Assembly: GCF_003477995.1 (NCBI RefSeq)
Contig: NZ_QUEM01000009.1
Span: 1 to 64,000 of the forward strand
DNA from: Bacteroides sp. OF04-15BH
GTDB lineage: Bacteria; Bacteroidota; Bacteroidia; Bacteroidales; Bacteroidaceae
Direction of reading: 5' to 3'
Length of the DNA: 64,000 nt
The position numbers and the translations under genes were made by a program. The notes under the pieces were generated by a model. The model was not told the DNA's origin. It saw only the letters and a program-made list of their open reading frames with translations, and did no database searches. Below, one piece after another: positions 47,277 to 55,569 of this stretch. The first letter of the stretch is position 1; the number at the start of each line of letters is the position of its first letter.

Positions 47277-48395
47277 TCAGAGTAGTCGGTACATGCCGCC
47301 GCTGAGTTGTTTGATGATGCCTTTCATCTCCAGATTGAACAGAAAGGCACTCAATTTATGTACGGGCAGGTTCGTGGCTACGGTCAGCATATTAATCTGA
47401 AGTTTGTCATGCTGGCGCAGACAGTCCACGATGCGCTGTTCTTCCTCGCATAAGTCCGGGAACAGTTCGAAACAGCTTTTTCCGTTTTTCTCTTCCTTTT
47501 TACGGCAAGGCCAGCCCATAGCTTCCATAAATCCCTGAGCCGATTCCAACAAAGCCGCCTTACTGTCACGGATCAGTCGGTTGCAGCCCTGTGAGTAAGG
47601 ATCTCCGATACGTCCCGGAAAAGCGAATACATCCCGATGATAGCTGGAAGCAATGTCGGCGGTAATCAGCGCCCCGCCTTTCTCAGCCGATTCCACTACA
47701 ATGGTGGCATCGCTGATGCCGGCCACGATGCGGTTACGGCGCACAAAGTTTACCTTGTCCGCATTCGTTCCGCTCATAAATTCGGTGAGCAGTCCGCCCT
47801 GCGTCATCATCTGTATGGCGGTGTCGCGATGCATACGCGGATAAATCTGGTCCAACCCATGCGCCAGTACGCCAATGGTGGGCAAACCGTTCTCCAAAGC
47901 TCTGCGATGCGCCTGAATGTCGATGCCATAAGCCAGTCCGCTGACGACCAGTACTTCGGGGCAAAGTTCGCTCAGTTCACGGATAAAACGATTGCAAATG
48001 TCCTTTCCGTATTCCGTGCAGTGGCGGGTGCCTACGATATTGATGATGCGGCTTTGATTCAGCGACACGTTACCTTTGAAGAAAAGCAGGATAGGGGCGT
48101 CCGGGCATTCCTTCAGCCTTTGCGGATAGGTTGCATCGTGAAAGCACAGGCAATCCACTTTCTTTTCCATGACAAAGCGCAGTTCTTCTTCGGCACGGGC
48201 TATTTGTCCGTCCATGTGGGCTACGGCCTCGACCAGTTTTTCCGACGCATCCGGAAGCACCTGTTTTAAGTCCTTCCGGTTTTCGAATACCGCCGTGGCG
48301 CTACCCAGTTCCTGCAAGAGAATGCGTTGGTTCGTGGGATTCAGCCGGGGCACCCGTGTGAGAGCCATGGTATAGATGATTTCCTGTTCGGTCAT
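47277..48395 (-). CDS. dprA: DNA processing protein DprA
   Basis: 372 residues. Loads RecA on single-stranded DNA taken up in transformation. The Rossmann-like core shows NIVGTRHCTEYGKD (about 118), VVSGLAYGIDIQAHRRAL (about 148), the family signature VVESAEKGGALITADIA (about 232) and FAFPGRIGDPYSQGCNRLI; a C-terminal winged helix (about 305-372) follows. Overlaps the thioesterase stop by four bases, so translation is coupled. Competence is not proved: dprA is kept in many non-competent bacteria. Confidence 0.94.
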   Translation of the reverse strand: MTEQEIIYTMALTRVPRLNPTNQRILLQELGSATAVFENRKDLKQVLPDASEKLVEAVAHMDGQIARAEEELRFVMEKKVDCLCFHDATYPQRLKECPDAPILLFFKGNVSLNQSRIINIVGTRHCTEYGKDICNRFIRELSELCPEVLVVSGLAYGIDIQAHRRALENGLPTIGVLAHGLDQIYPRMHRDTAIQMMTQGGLLTEFMSGTNADKVNFVRRNRIVAGISDATIVVESAEKGGALITADIASSYHRDVFAFPGRIGDPYSQGCNRLIRDSKAALLESAQGFMEAMGWPCRKKEEKNGKSCFELFPDLCEEEQRIVDCLRQHDKLQINMLTVATNLPVHKLSAFLFNLEMKGIIKQLSGGMYRLL

Positions 48396-48802
48396 TCGCT
48401 GATATATTTTTCAAGAACCGCAAACAATTCCGGAGATTCGGCCAGACGTCCGTTTACGACGCATACCGTGTCCACCTGCGCCTTGATGGCACATTTCATA
48501 TCCGGCAGACGGAAGATGTCCTGATAGAACACGAACTTGATGCCTTCCTTCTTCAGACGCAGTTTGCAGACAAACTCATCTCCGCTTTTCAAGGGAGTCT
48601 TGAAGGCGATGTTCAGTCGTGCCACCACCGCATCAATACCCCGGTTATGCAGATCGGCAAAGCTCACGCCTGTAGAAAGCAGAAACTCATGTCGTGTGTG
48701 TTCCATATAATGCTGGTAATTGGCGTTGTTGACGATTCCCTGAAGGTCGCACTCATAGTCACGCACCTTCATCTTGAGTTCATAACAATATTTATCCTCC
48801 AT
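48392..48802 (-). CDS. acyl-CoA thioesterase, YbgC/4HBT hotdog family
   Basis: 136 residues, hotdog fold. DYECDLQGIVNNANYQHYMEHTRHEFL (about 14-40) matches the family active site D-x-x-G-x-V-x-x-x-x-Y, with D18 as the likely catalytic residue. The acyl substrate is unknown. It overlaps the DUF2851 gene by 11 bases and dprA by four. Confidence 0.88.
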   Translation of the reverse strand: MEDKYCYELKMKVRDYECDLQGIVNNANYQHYMEHTRHEFLLSTGVSFADLHNRGIDAVVARLNIAFKTPLKSGDEFVCKLRLKKEGIKFVFYQDIFRLPDMKCAIKAQVDTVCVVNGRLAESPELFAVLEKYISE

Positions 48803-50111
48803 AATTATTTTGTTTTTTATTCGATTTCAGAAATTCATAGCCAAAGCGGCAACGCAGGCACTCGTGCCGGTCGCAATATTCCTTTTTCAACTGGATCAGA
48901 GCCTGACTGTCGGCCGCATGCTGCACCTCCAGTCCACACTGTCGCCACAGGCGGATAATGTGGTTTTCTTCGGGCTTGAGCTGTTCCAACAATCCGACGG
49001 CCTGCTCCTGATAGCGTGTGTCGTTCAGATAGCGTCCGTATGCAAAAAGGGTAGGGATGATGGTGTTGATGATGATCAGGTCTATGGAACCGCGTCCCAT
49101 CCGCTTGATGCTGTGCGGAGACGGATAGCCGAACAGGAAATGCGTCTCCCAATATTCGCTGGTCTGGAATTGCAGTTTGCGGCGCAGCTCGTCGATGTCG
49201 CTGATATCCCGGATAATGGAAAAGTTCAGTTTCTCCTCCTGATACATGCGGCTGATTTGCGACAGACGGATGTGCGGAAAGTTCTGTGGCCGTGTGCGCA
49301 TGAAGCGCCAGCTGTCGGCCGGCAGCGGAGTCAGTTCAAACTTATGGCGCAGATACGCATATTCCTTTTGCAGACGCAGGAAATACTCGTCGTTCAGAGC
49401 AGCTTCGCGTTCCTCACGGTCCATGCCATCAGAGTCCAACAAACCGGCCTGTCCCATAAAGAAAGCTTCAGTCTGGAACAGACTGTCGCGATGCTTGGCA
49501 ATGGCCTGAAACGGAATCCGTCGTGCCCAGCGCTCAAAGGCATCCCCGTTCAGTCCGAAACCGAAGTTGCGGGCCAGTGTGATGAAGAAAGCCTGTTCCC
49601 AGTCGCCGTTCTGCTGCTTGAGGCGCTGCAACACCAGTTCCGACCGTGTTTGCAGTCTTTCGTAGACCAAGGCGCTCATCCAGCTGTGCACCATAAATCC
49701 GCTCAGATTACGGATGAGTTCGTGGCAGCGCGGATAATCGTCAGAAGCTTTCAGAATCTGGTATTGCCGGAGTGTTTCTTCCGGTATGGGCAACTGCAAT
49801 TGCGGCACCGGTTTTCCGGCAGCAGTAGTCACCGGCGAGTCTGCCCGTTCTGTGACATGAAGAATCACATTATTGTAGGCAGCGTCCTTGTCGTGTCCGT
49901 GCTGAAACCATTCCGAAGCATGACGGTGCACCTCCACATTGCCTACCCAGGTTGTATCTCCTATCTTTATTTTGGCATTGAAGAAGTCCGGTCCGGCATT
50001 GGTGTTCTGAATGCCCGGATCGATTACCTCCACTTCTTCCCCTTTATCGGTACGTAATGGAGCCAGCGGAAATATCTTGTGTTTCCAAATATATTGCAGC
50101 AGTTTTTCCAT
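48792..50111 (-). CDS. DUF2851 family protein
   Basis: 439 residues, no signal peptide, of the Bacteroidetes-typical DUF2851 family of unknown function. The N-terminus (VEVIDPGIQNTNAGPDFFNAKIKIGDTTWVGNVEVHRHASEWFQHGHDKDAAYNNVILHV, 28-86) is strongly conserved-looking and nuclease-like in its D/E/H spacing. The C-terminus carries CDRHECLRC (C-x4-C-x2-C), a possible metal site. First gene of DUF2851-thioesterase-dprA, divergent from dapB. Confidence 0.85.
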   Translation of the reverse strand: MEKLLQYIWKHKIFPLAPLRTDKGEEVEVIDPGIQNTNAGPDFFNAKIKIGDTTWVGNVEVHRHASEWFQHGHDKDAAYNNVILHVTERADSPVTTAAGKPVPQLQLPIPEETLRQYQILKASDDYPRCHELIRNLSGFMVHSWMSALVYERLQTRSELVLQRLKQQNGDWEQAFFITLARNFGFGLNGDAFERWARRIPFQAIAKHRDSLFQTEAFFMGQAGLLDSDGMDREEREAALNDEYFLRLQKEYAYLRHKFELTPLPADSWRFMRTRPQNFPHIRLSQISRMYQEEKLNFSIIRDISDIDELRRKLQFQTSEYWETHFLFGYPSPHSIKRMGRGSIDLIIINTIIPTLFAYGRYLNDTRYQEQAVGLLEQLKPEENHIIRLWRQCGLEVQHAADSQALIQLKKEYCDRHECLRCRFGYEFLKSNKKQNNYGG

Positions 50112-50145
50112 AGTATGCCGGTTTTATATCCATTTTATTTCTATA

Positions 50146-50182
50146 CAAATGTAACGAATTTAAATTCAAATCCCTATCTTTG
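50146..50182. promoter_or_regulatory. divergent promoters, DUF2851 operon and dapB
   Basis: Minus-strand TACATTTG at 50146-50153 and plus-strand TATCTTTG at 50175-50182. Confidence 0.65.
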
Positions 50183-50198
50183 CCCTACAAAAACATAG

Positions 50199-50960
50199 AT
50201 GAATATGAAAATAGCATTAATTGGTTACGGCAAGATGGGCCGTATGATTGAGCAGATTGCATTGAGCAGAGGACACGAAATTGTAAGCATCATTGATATT
50301 GACAATCCTCAGGATTTTGATTCGGAGGCATTCCGCAGTGCCGATGTGGCGATAGAGTTTACCGCGCCTCATGTGGCCTACGATAACTATCTGAAAGCCT
50401 TCAAACACCATGTAAAAGTGGTTTCCGGTTCTACCGGATGGCTTGAGGAGCATGGCGATGACGTGCGCCGCATGTGCCGTGAAGAAGGACAGACCCTGTT
50501 CTGGAGTTCCAACTTCAGTCTGGGAGTTGCTATCTTCAGCGCTGTGAACAAGTATCTGGCCCGCATCATGAACCGTTTCCCGGAATATGAGGTGAAGATG
50601 GAAGAAGTGCACCACATCCATAAGCTCGACGCACCGAGCGGAACCGCCATTACTCTGGCCGAAGGCATTTTGAGTGAGCTGGACCGCAAGGACAAATGGG
50701 TGAAAGGCACCCTGCTGGCTCCGGACGGTACTTTGAGCGGCAGCGACGAGTGTCAGCCGTCCGAGTTCCCGATCGACAGCATCCGTCGGGATGAGGTTCC
50801 GGGCATTCACTCCATTTCTTACGACAGTGAGGCCGACAAGATTACCATCACACACGATGCTCACAACCGCAAGGGATTCGCCTTGGGCGCTGTGCTGGCT
50901 GCCGAATACACGGCAAACCACACCGGACTGCTCACGATGGACGATCTTTTCCAGTTCTAA
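50199..50960 (+). CDS. dapB: 4-hydroxy-tetrahydrodipicolinate reductase
   Basis: 253 residues. Second step of the diaminopimelate/lysine branch. NAD(P)H-binding ALIGYGKMGRMIEQIA (about 5-20), SGSTGW (about 78-83), and the catalytic EVHHIHKLDAPSGTAITLAEG (about 136-156, catalytic His and Lys). The ATG at 50199 (or two codons later) follows a -7 box by 16 bases. Leads the dapB-lepB-wbqC-like operon, with a 30-base gap to lepB. Confidence 0.95.
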   Translation: MNMKIALIGYGKMGRMIEQIALSRGHEIVSIIDIDNPQDFDSEAFRSADVAIEFTAPHVAYDNYLKAFKHHVKVVSGSTGWLEEHGDDVRRMCREEGQTLFWSSNFSLGVAIFSAVNKYLARIMNRFPEYEVKMEEVHHIHKLDAPSGTAITLAEGILSELDRKDKWVKGTLLAPDGTLSGSDECQPSEFPIDSIRRDEVPGIHSISYDSEADKITITHDAHNRKGFALGAVLAAEYTANHTGLLTMDDLFQF

Positions 50961-50990
50961 AAGCCAACTAACCTCAAGAAGATAAACATC

Positions 50991-52439
50991 ATGAAAAGAA
51001 AGAATCAGAAACCGACCAAGGCGCAGTGGATCAAAATGAGCGTGGTGTGCCTGCTCTACATTGCCTTTCTGATCTGGATCAGAAGCTGGTGGGGCGTGAT
51101 CGTGCTGCCGTTCATTTTCGATGCCTATATCACCAAGAAAATACGCTGGACCTGGTGGAAGGATGCCGAAAATCCCGTTACCCGCACCGTGATGAGCTGG
51201 GTAGACGCTATTGTCTTTGCTTTGGTTGCGGTATATTTTGTGAATATCTATTTCTTCCAGAACTATACCATCCCTTCTTCTTCGCTGGAGAAATCCCTGC
51301 TTGTGGGCGATTATCTGTTTGTGAGCAAGATGAGTTACGGACCGCGCGTGCCGCAAACGCCGCTTTCCATGCCGCTCACCCAGCACACCATGCCTATTCT
51401 GGGTACCAAATCCTACAGCGAGTGGCCCCAGTGGGAGTATAAGCGTGTCAAGGGAGGCAAGGTACAGCTGAACGACATAGTCGTGTTTAACTATCCGGCC
51501 GGAGATACCGTGTCGCTCAATCCGAACTATCAGGCTGTGTACTACCGCCTGTGCTACGGCTACGGTCGTCAGATTTACGACCAGATGATTGCTCCGGTGC
51601 CGGTGCTTGACTCACTGCCCGTGATGCAGCAGCGTTCCTATCTGCTTCAGTTCTATGAACTGGGACGCCAGTATGTGGCGCAGAATCAGGCCGAGTTTGG
51701 TGAGGTTACCTGGCGCCCGGTGGACCGTCGTGAGAATTATGTGAAGCGCTGTGTGGGATTGCCCGGACAGACGCTCCAGATTAAAGATCACATTGTTTAT
51801 CTGGACGGAAAACCGAATAAAGAGCCCGATAATGTGCAGTATAACTACCGCATCAGCCTGAAACAGAATATTCCCGACGAACTGGTTCGCGAACTGGGAC
51901 TCAGTCAGGAAGACCTTCAGGGAGCCGCACAGCGTGGTGGCGTGATGCCGCTCACCCAGCATGCCTATGACGTTCTGTCCAAACGCAAGGATATTGTAGA
52001 AAGCATCGCTTACGAGCCGGCCAACGATACCGAGGGTATCTACCCCTGGAATCAGGCAACCGGATGGACCAGCGACAACTACGGTCCGGTATGGATTCCG
52101 GCCAAGGGCAAGTCTATCGACCTCACTCCGGAGAACATTGCCGTTTATGAGCGCCCGATCCGTGTGTACGAAGGCAATGACCTGCAGGTGAAGGAAGACG
52201 GAAAGATCTACATCAACGGTAAGGAAGCCAAGAGTTATACCTTCAAGATGGACTACTACTGGATGATGGGTGACAACCGTCACAATTCCGAAGATTCCCG
52301 TTACTGGGGATTTGTGCCCGAGGATCATGTAGTCGGCAAACCGATTATCATCTGGCTGTCGCTCGACAAAGACCGCGGATGGTTTGACGGACATGTACGC
52401 TGGAACCGCCTCTTCCGTCTGGTAGATAATATCAAATAA
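50991..52439 (+). CDS. lepB: signal peptidase I
   Basis: 482 residues, larger than E. coli LepB (324), as usual in Bacteroidetes, because of insertions between the catalytic boxes. Two N-terminal membrane segments (about 17-43 and 70-90). Catalytic serine S98 in IPSSSLEKSLLVGDYLFVSK; general-base lysine in NYVKRCVGLPGQ (about 254); box E GDNRHNSEDSRYWGFVPEDHVVGK near the C-terminus. Cuts signal peptides at the outer face of the inner membrane. Confidence 0.95.
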   Translation: MKRKNQKPTKAQWIKMSVVCLLYIAFLIWIRSWWGVIVLPFIFDAYITKKIRWTWWKDAENPVTRTVMSWVDAIVFALVAVYFVNIYFFQNYTIPSSSLEKSLLVGDYLFVSKMSYGPRVPQTPLSMPLTQHTMPILGTKSYSEWPQWEYKRVKGGKVQLNDIVVFNYPAGDTVSLNPNYQAVYYRLCYGYGRQIYDQMIAPVPVLDSLPVMQQRSYLLQFYELGRQYVAQNQAEFGEVTWRPVDRRENYVKRCVGLPGQTLQIKDHIVYLDGKPNKEPDNVQYNYRISLKQNIPDELVRELGLSQEDLQGAAQRGGVMPLTQHAYDVLSKRKDIVESIAYEPANDTEGIYPWNQATGWTSDNYGPVWIPAKGKSIDLTPENIAVYERPIRVYEGNDLQVKEDGKIYINGKEAKSYTFKMDYYWMMGDNRHNSEDSRYWGFVPEDHVVGKPIIIWLSLDKDRGWFDGHVRWNRLFRLVDNIK

Positions 52440-52454
52440 GCAGAAACAAGAATT

Positions 52455-53099
52455 ATGACCGAAGAAAAAGACACCGTATGGCTCACAACCGCTTATTGGG
52501 CCCCGGTGCAATATTATACCAAACTGTTCCGTTATCCCCGTGTGGTGACGGAACAGTTTGATCATTATACGAAGCAGACTTACCGGAACCGCTGCGTGAT
52601 TGCCGCGCCCGACGGACCGTTGGCACTGACGGTGCCTACCGTGAAATACGAAGGACTGAAATGCCCCATGAAGGACATCCGCATTTCCGACCACGGCAAC
52701 TGGCGCCATCTGCATTGGAACGCGCTGGAATCGGCCTACCGCAACAGCCCGTTCTTTGAGTACTATGCCGATGATTTCCGCCCGTTCTATGAGAAAAAGT
52801 GGGATTTCCTGTTGGATTTCAATCTGGCCATTCAGGACACGGTGTGCCGCCTGATTGACCTTCAGCCTCAGATGAGTCGTTCCGACCAGTTCCTCGACGA
52901 AAATTGCGGTCCGGCAGAAGATTGCCGTTTCCTGATCCAGCCGCGTGTTCCGGCCGAGCAGGACGCCCATTTCCGAGCCGTACCGTATTATCAGGTATTC
53001 GCCGAAAGAAACGGTTTCCTGCCCAATCTGAGCATTGCAGACCTGCTCTTCAATATGGGACCGGAAAGCCTTCTGGTACTTCGCGACTGCTGTCAGTAA
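52455..53099 (+). CDS. WbqC-like family protein
   Basis: 214 residues. TTAYWAPVQYYTKLFRY (11-27) is the usual N-terminal P-x-x-x-Y-x-x-x-x segment, and RNRCVIAAPDGPLALTVPTV with later WRHLHWNALESAYRNSPFFEYY (about 83-104) is typical of the family. Some members occur in sugar-antigen loci, but the activity is not established. 15 bases after lepB, so in the same operon, followed by a strong terminator. Confidence 0.83.
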   Translation: MTEEKDTVWLTTAYWAPVQYYTKLFRYPRVVTEQFDHYTKQTYRNRCVIAAPDGPLALTVPTVKYEGLKCPMKDIRISDHGNWRHLHWNALESAYRNSPFFEYYADDFRPFYEKKWDFLLDFNLAIQDTVCRLIDLQPQMSRSDQFLDENCGPAEDCRFLIQPRVPAEQDAHFRAVPYYQVFAERNGFLPNLSIADLLFNMGPESLLVLRDCCQ

Positions 53100-53104
53100 A
53101 GAAA

Positions 53105-53156
53105 AAAAAATCGCTCCACGAAACAGTTGGAAAAGCTGTTTCGTGGAGCGATTTTT
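53105..53156. terminator. bidirectional terminator after the dapB operon
   Basis: A-run, about 21-bp stem (AAATCGCTCCACGAAACAG on the left arm), four-base loop, T-run; lies between convergent genes. Confidence 0.9.
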
Positions 53157-53172
53157 CGTTTGTTTCAAATCA

Positions 53173-54444
53173 TCACGGCAGTGCGATCTGGTTCAGTGTA
53201 TTTCTCCAGTAATCCTTTACGGCCTTCCATTCATAATAAGGAGCCGTTTTCGATTTTATCGGTAGCGTGGCTTCCCGCTCGTTCAGCAGGATTTTTACCA
53301 GAATATTGCCTTTTGCATTCTTGTAGAATACCATCTGAATGTTGCCGCACATCGGGATAATCTGATAAGTGCGGTAAGTATCGGCAATTTTTTGCCAATC
53401 GGCAGTCTCGGTACGGAGGCGGTTCAACCCCATCAAGGTTGCCAGTGGAGCCAGATTGGTGTCGTGGCCGAAGCGCAGGCTCACCAGCTTGCAGGAATGA
53501 TTGATAACCGAGTCGGCCGTTTCGATGAAGTTGTTCAGCAGATTCTTTTCCAGATAATACATGTGTCCTCCGCTCAGTGGCGAAGCTCCTTTTTCGTAAT
53601 ACCATTCAAAGTTGTTCCGTTGCCACATGTCGTATGCTTCCTCCTGAGAGAACAGAAAGTCCAGTCCCTGCTGGTTGTCGTAGCTCTGACTGATTCCGTG
53701 CAATTCGAACAGATCGGCCATAAACTTGCGGGTGTCCGGAATATGTTGCTGCACAAAATCCGCTTTGCGGAACAGTTCTTTCAGGATTCTTTCCGGATGA
53801 ATGTAAATGCTGTCCGCCATCCGATATACCGAGTCCATATGGACGAGATTCTGTTGTTCGTAGGCTTCGTTCTCGTATTTGATATAATACAGGTCGGCAT
53901 TGCTGCTTTCCGTGGTGACATTCAGCTTTGGATTCAGCCCTTTCAGTTCCACACAGGCGGCCGCCATGGATAGAAAGGCGCGGGTCTTATAGGTAGACCG
54001 GGCGTCGACGTGCACTCCGTCGGCAAACACTTCCGGATAGTTCCGGAACATTCTCTGAATCAGTTCGCGGTGCTGACGCGCTCCCTTTTCGGTCAGTTCC
54101 CCGTAACGCCCCTTGGCGCGGTCATAAAGTTCTGTGGCAATCTTCAGAGTCTTTTCCCCTGTCGGAGTCAGCATCTGAGCCTTTTCTGCGTCCCACAGAA
54201 TCTGGAGCGGTTCGGTATATTTCTTCTCCTTGGTAAGATGACGGGAGCCATGACGGGCAAAAGAAGACAGATAAAAGGCTTTATAGCCCGCTGGAGGCGC
54301 TGTTTGTGCTGTGGCGGGGGCTTGATAGGCAAAATATTTTCCCGCGCTCAGAAGCGGGTTTTTCTCAATATCCTCGCGTGCGGTCTGTGCCGGTGCATTC
54401 CAGATGCAGCAGGTGAGGGCAAATAAAAGTACGGCTCTTCTCAT
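53173..54444 (-). CDS. secreted histidine acid phosphatase (MINPP/phytase-like)
   Basis: 423 residues. Signal peptide about 1-20 (ending APAQ). Phosphohistidine motif ARHGSRH (H65) near the N-terminus and the distant RFGHDTNLAPL (His-Asp proton donor, about 326) define branch 2 histidine phosphatases. Size and secretion resemble the Bacteroides inositol polyphosphate phosphatases, but the substrate (phytate, sugar phosphates) cannot be told from sequence. Likely periplasmic or carried in vesicles. Monocistronic. Confidence 0.85.
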   Translation of the reverse strand: MRRAVLLFALTCCIWNAPAQTAREDIEKNPLLSAGKYFAYQAPATAQTAPPAGYKAFYLSSFARHGSRHLTKEKKYTEPLQILWDAEKAQMLTPTGEKTLKIATELYDRAKGRYGELTEKGARQHRELIQRMFRNYPEVFADGVHVDARSTYKTRAFLSMAAACVELKGLNPKLNVTTESSNADLYYIKYENEAYEQQNLVHMDSVYRMADSIYIHPERILKELFRKADFVQQHIPDTRKFMADLFELHGISQSYDNQQGLDFLFSQEEAYDMWQRNNFEWYYEKGASPLSGGHMYYLEKNLLNNFIETADSVINHSCKLVSLRFGHDTNLAPLATLMGLNRLRTETADWQKIADTYRTYQIIPMCGNIQMVFYKNAKGNILVKILLNEREATLPIKSKTAPYYEWKAVKDYWRNTLNQIALP

Positions 54445-54579
54445 ATTCTGTTATTCCTAAAAAAATCTTGTCTGCAAAGGTAGTGTTTTCTGCATGCCGC
54501 CGGTTTTTTCGTTTCTTTTTTTCTTCACGCCGTTTTTCGCTGTTATACCATTGTAACCGGTTTGTTTTATCAATTAAAT

Positions 54580-54645
54580 AAATCATCTCAATGATTTTCT
54601 AAAAACATCACAATCATTTTTTCCAATCATCCTGATGATTTTTCA
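54580..54645. repeat. three-unit palindromic intergenic repeat, copy C
   Basis: Units AATCATCTCAATGATTTTCT, ACATCACAATCATTTTTTCC and AATCATCCTGATGATTTTTC in tandem. The third unit equals that of copy B. Confidence 0.58.
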
Positions 54646-54710
54646 GAAGCTTCATGGAGATAAGAAAATTCTGTGTTTTTTATATAAAATAAATATTTTC
54701 TCCGTTTTAC

Positions 54711-54741
54711 TTGTTTATAATTTTCTTTTGTCTTAGATTTG
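54711..54741 (+). promoter_or_regulatory. promoter of the outer membrane barrel gene
   Basis: TTG (54711-54713), 20 bases, TAGATTTG (54734-54741); leader of about 52 bases. Confidence 0.68.
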
Positions 54742-54798
54742 CCGTCTCACCATTTGAGTGGCGGGAGTAAATATGTTTTATTTTTAAAATGAACGACT

Positions 54799-55479
54799 AT
54801 GAAAAAATTTTTCTTTTTATTGGCGAGTGGTATGCTGTTGGGTTCTTCCGTGGCTCAGGCACAGTATAAGGCTGAGGCAAACACCTGGTCTGTTGAAATG
54901 AACTATTCGCCCGGCGGTGCAGACAACGGACGCTTTGATTTGCAGAAATACGGTGCACGGGTCCGTTATCACATGAGCAATAATCTGGCCCTGCGTTTTA
55001 ATGTGGGTATCGGTACCAGCAGCGACATCAGCACCACTTATTTCAAGGACTCTAATGACAAGGAGTATGAATCAGATGCCAAGGTCTTTGTAAACAAGTT
55101 CTCTTTCATGCCGGGTCTGGAGTATCACTTTGACAAGTTCGAGCGCGTATCTCCATTTATCGGAGGTGAACTGGGATTCATTGCCGGAAATACCGGAAAC
55201 AAGACCGACAATACACGGAATGACAATTACACGGTAGAAAAGACTCCGTTCTTCGGTTTTGGCATTAATTTCATTACCGGTTTTGATGTGTATGTGTGCA
55301 AAGGTCTTTATCTCGGTGCCGAATTGGGCTTGGGATATGAATATAACAGCACAGGCCGCAAGAATACCGAGGTTTCCAATGGAAATACTGTAGAGAATGA
55401 AGACGGTAATTCAGCTTCATCAAGTCATGATTTCGGATTTAACGTGAATCCTTCCATACGAATTGGTTGGAACTTCTAG
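54799..55479 (+). CDS. outer membrane beta-barrel protein
   Basis: 226 residues. Signal peptide 1-22 (MKKFFFLLASGMLLGSS..., ends AQAQ). About eight amphipathic strands (WSVEMNYSPG, GARVRYHM, NLALRFNVGIG, FSFMPGLEYHF, SPFIGGELGFIAG, FGFGINFITGFDVYV, GLYLGAELGLGYEY, NPSIRIGWNF) and a C-terminal phenylalanine, the sign recognised by the BAM complex. It resembles OmpX/OmpW-size barrels. Function unknown. No OmpA domain is present. Confidence 0.82.
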   Translation: MKKFFFLLASGMLLGSSVAQAQYKAEANTWSVEMNYSPGGADNGRFDLQKYGARVRYHMSNNLALRFNVGIGTSSDISTTYFKDSNDKEYESDAKVFVNKFSFMPGLEYHFDKFERVSPFIGGELGFIAGNTGNKTDNTRNDNYTVEKTPFFGFGINFITGFDVYVCKGLYLGAELGLGYEYNSTGRKNTEVSNGNTVENEDGNSASSSHDFGFNVNPSIRIGWNF

Positions 55480-55507
55480 GCAGATTCTTTTCCTGATTTA
55501 ATATAAC

Positions 55508-55562
55508 AAAAAGCCATGATTCTCGCAAAATGGGATATTTCGTGAGAATCATGGCTACTTTT
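55508..55562. terminator. bidirectional terminator
   Basis: AGCCATGATTCTCGC / GTGAGAATCATGGCT flanked by A-run and T-run between convergent genes. Confidence 0.83.
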
Positions 55563-55569
55563 TATGGTT

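Larger units (their letters stand above)
54445..54798. other. 354-bp intergenic region
   Basis: Holds the third copy of the palindromic repeat (54580-54645) and the promoter of the outer membrane protein. No gene. Confidence 0.55.

Noticed and set aside
48810..50057. 415-codon open frame antisense to the DUF2851 gene
   Set aside because: Shadow of a real gene; no promoter, no family features.
51612..53168. 518-codon frame antisense to lepB and the WbqC-like gene
   Set aside because: Runs across two real genes and the terminator between converging units.
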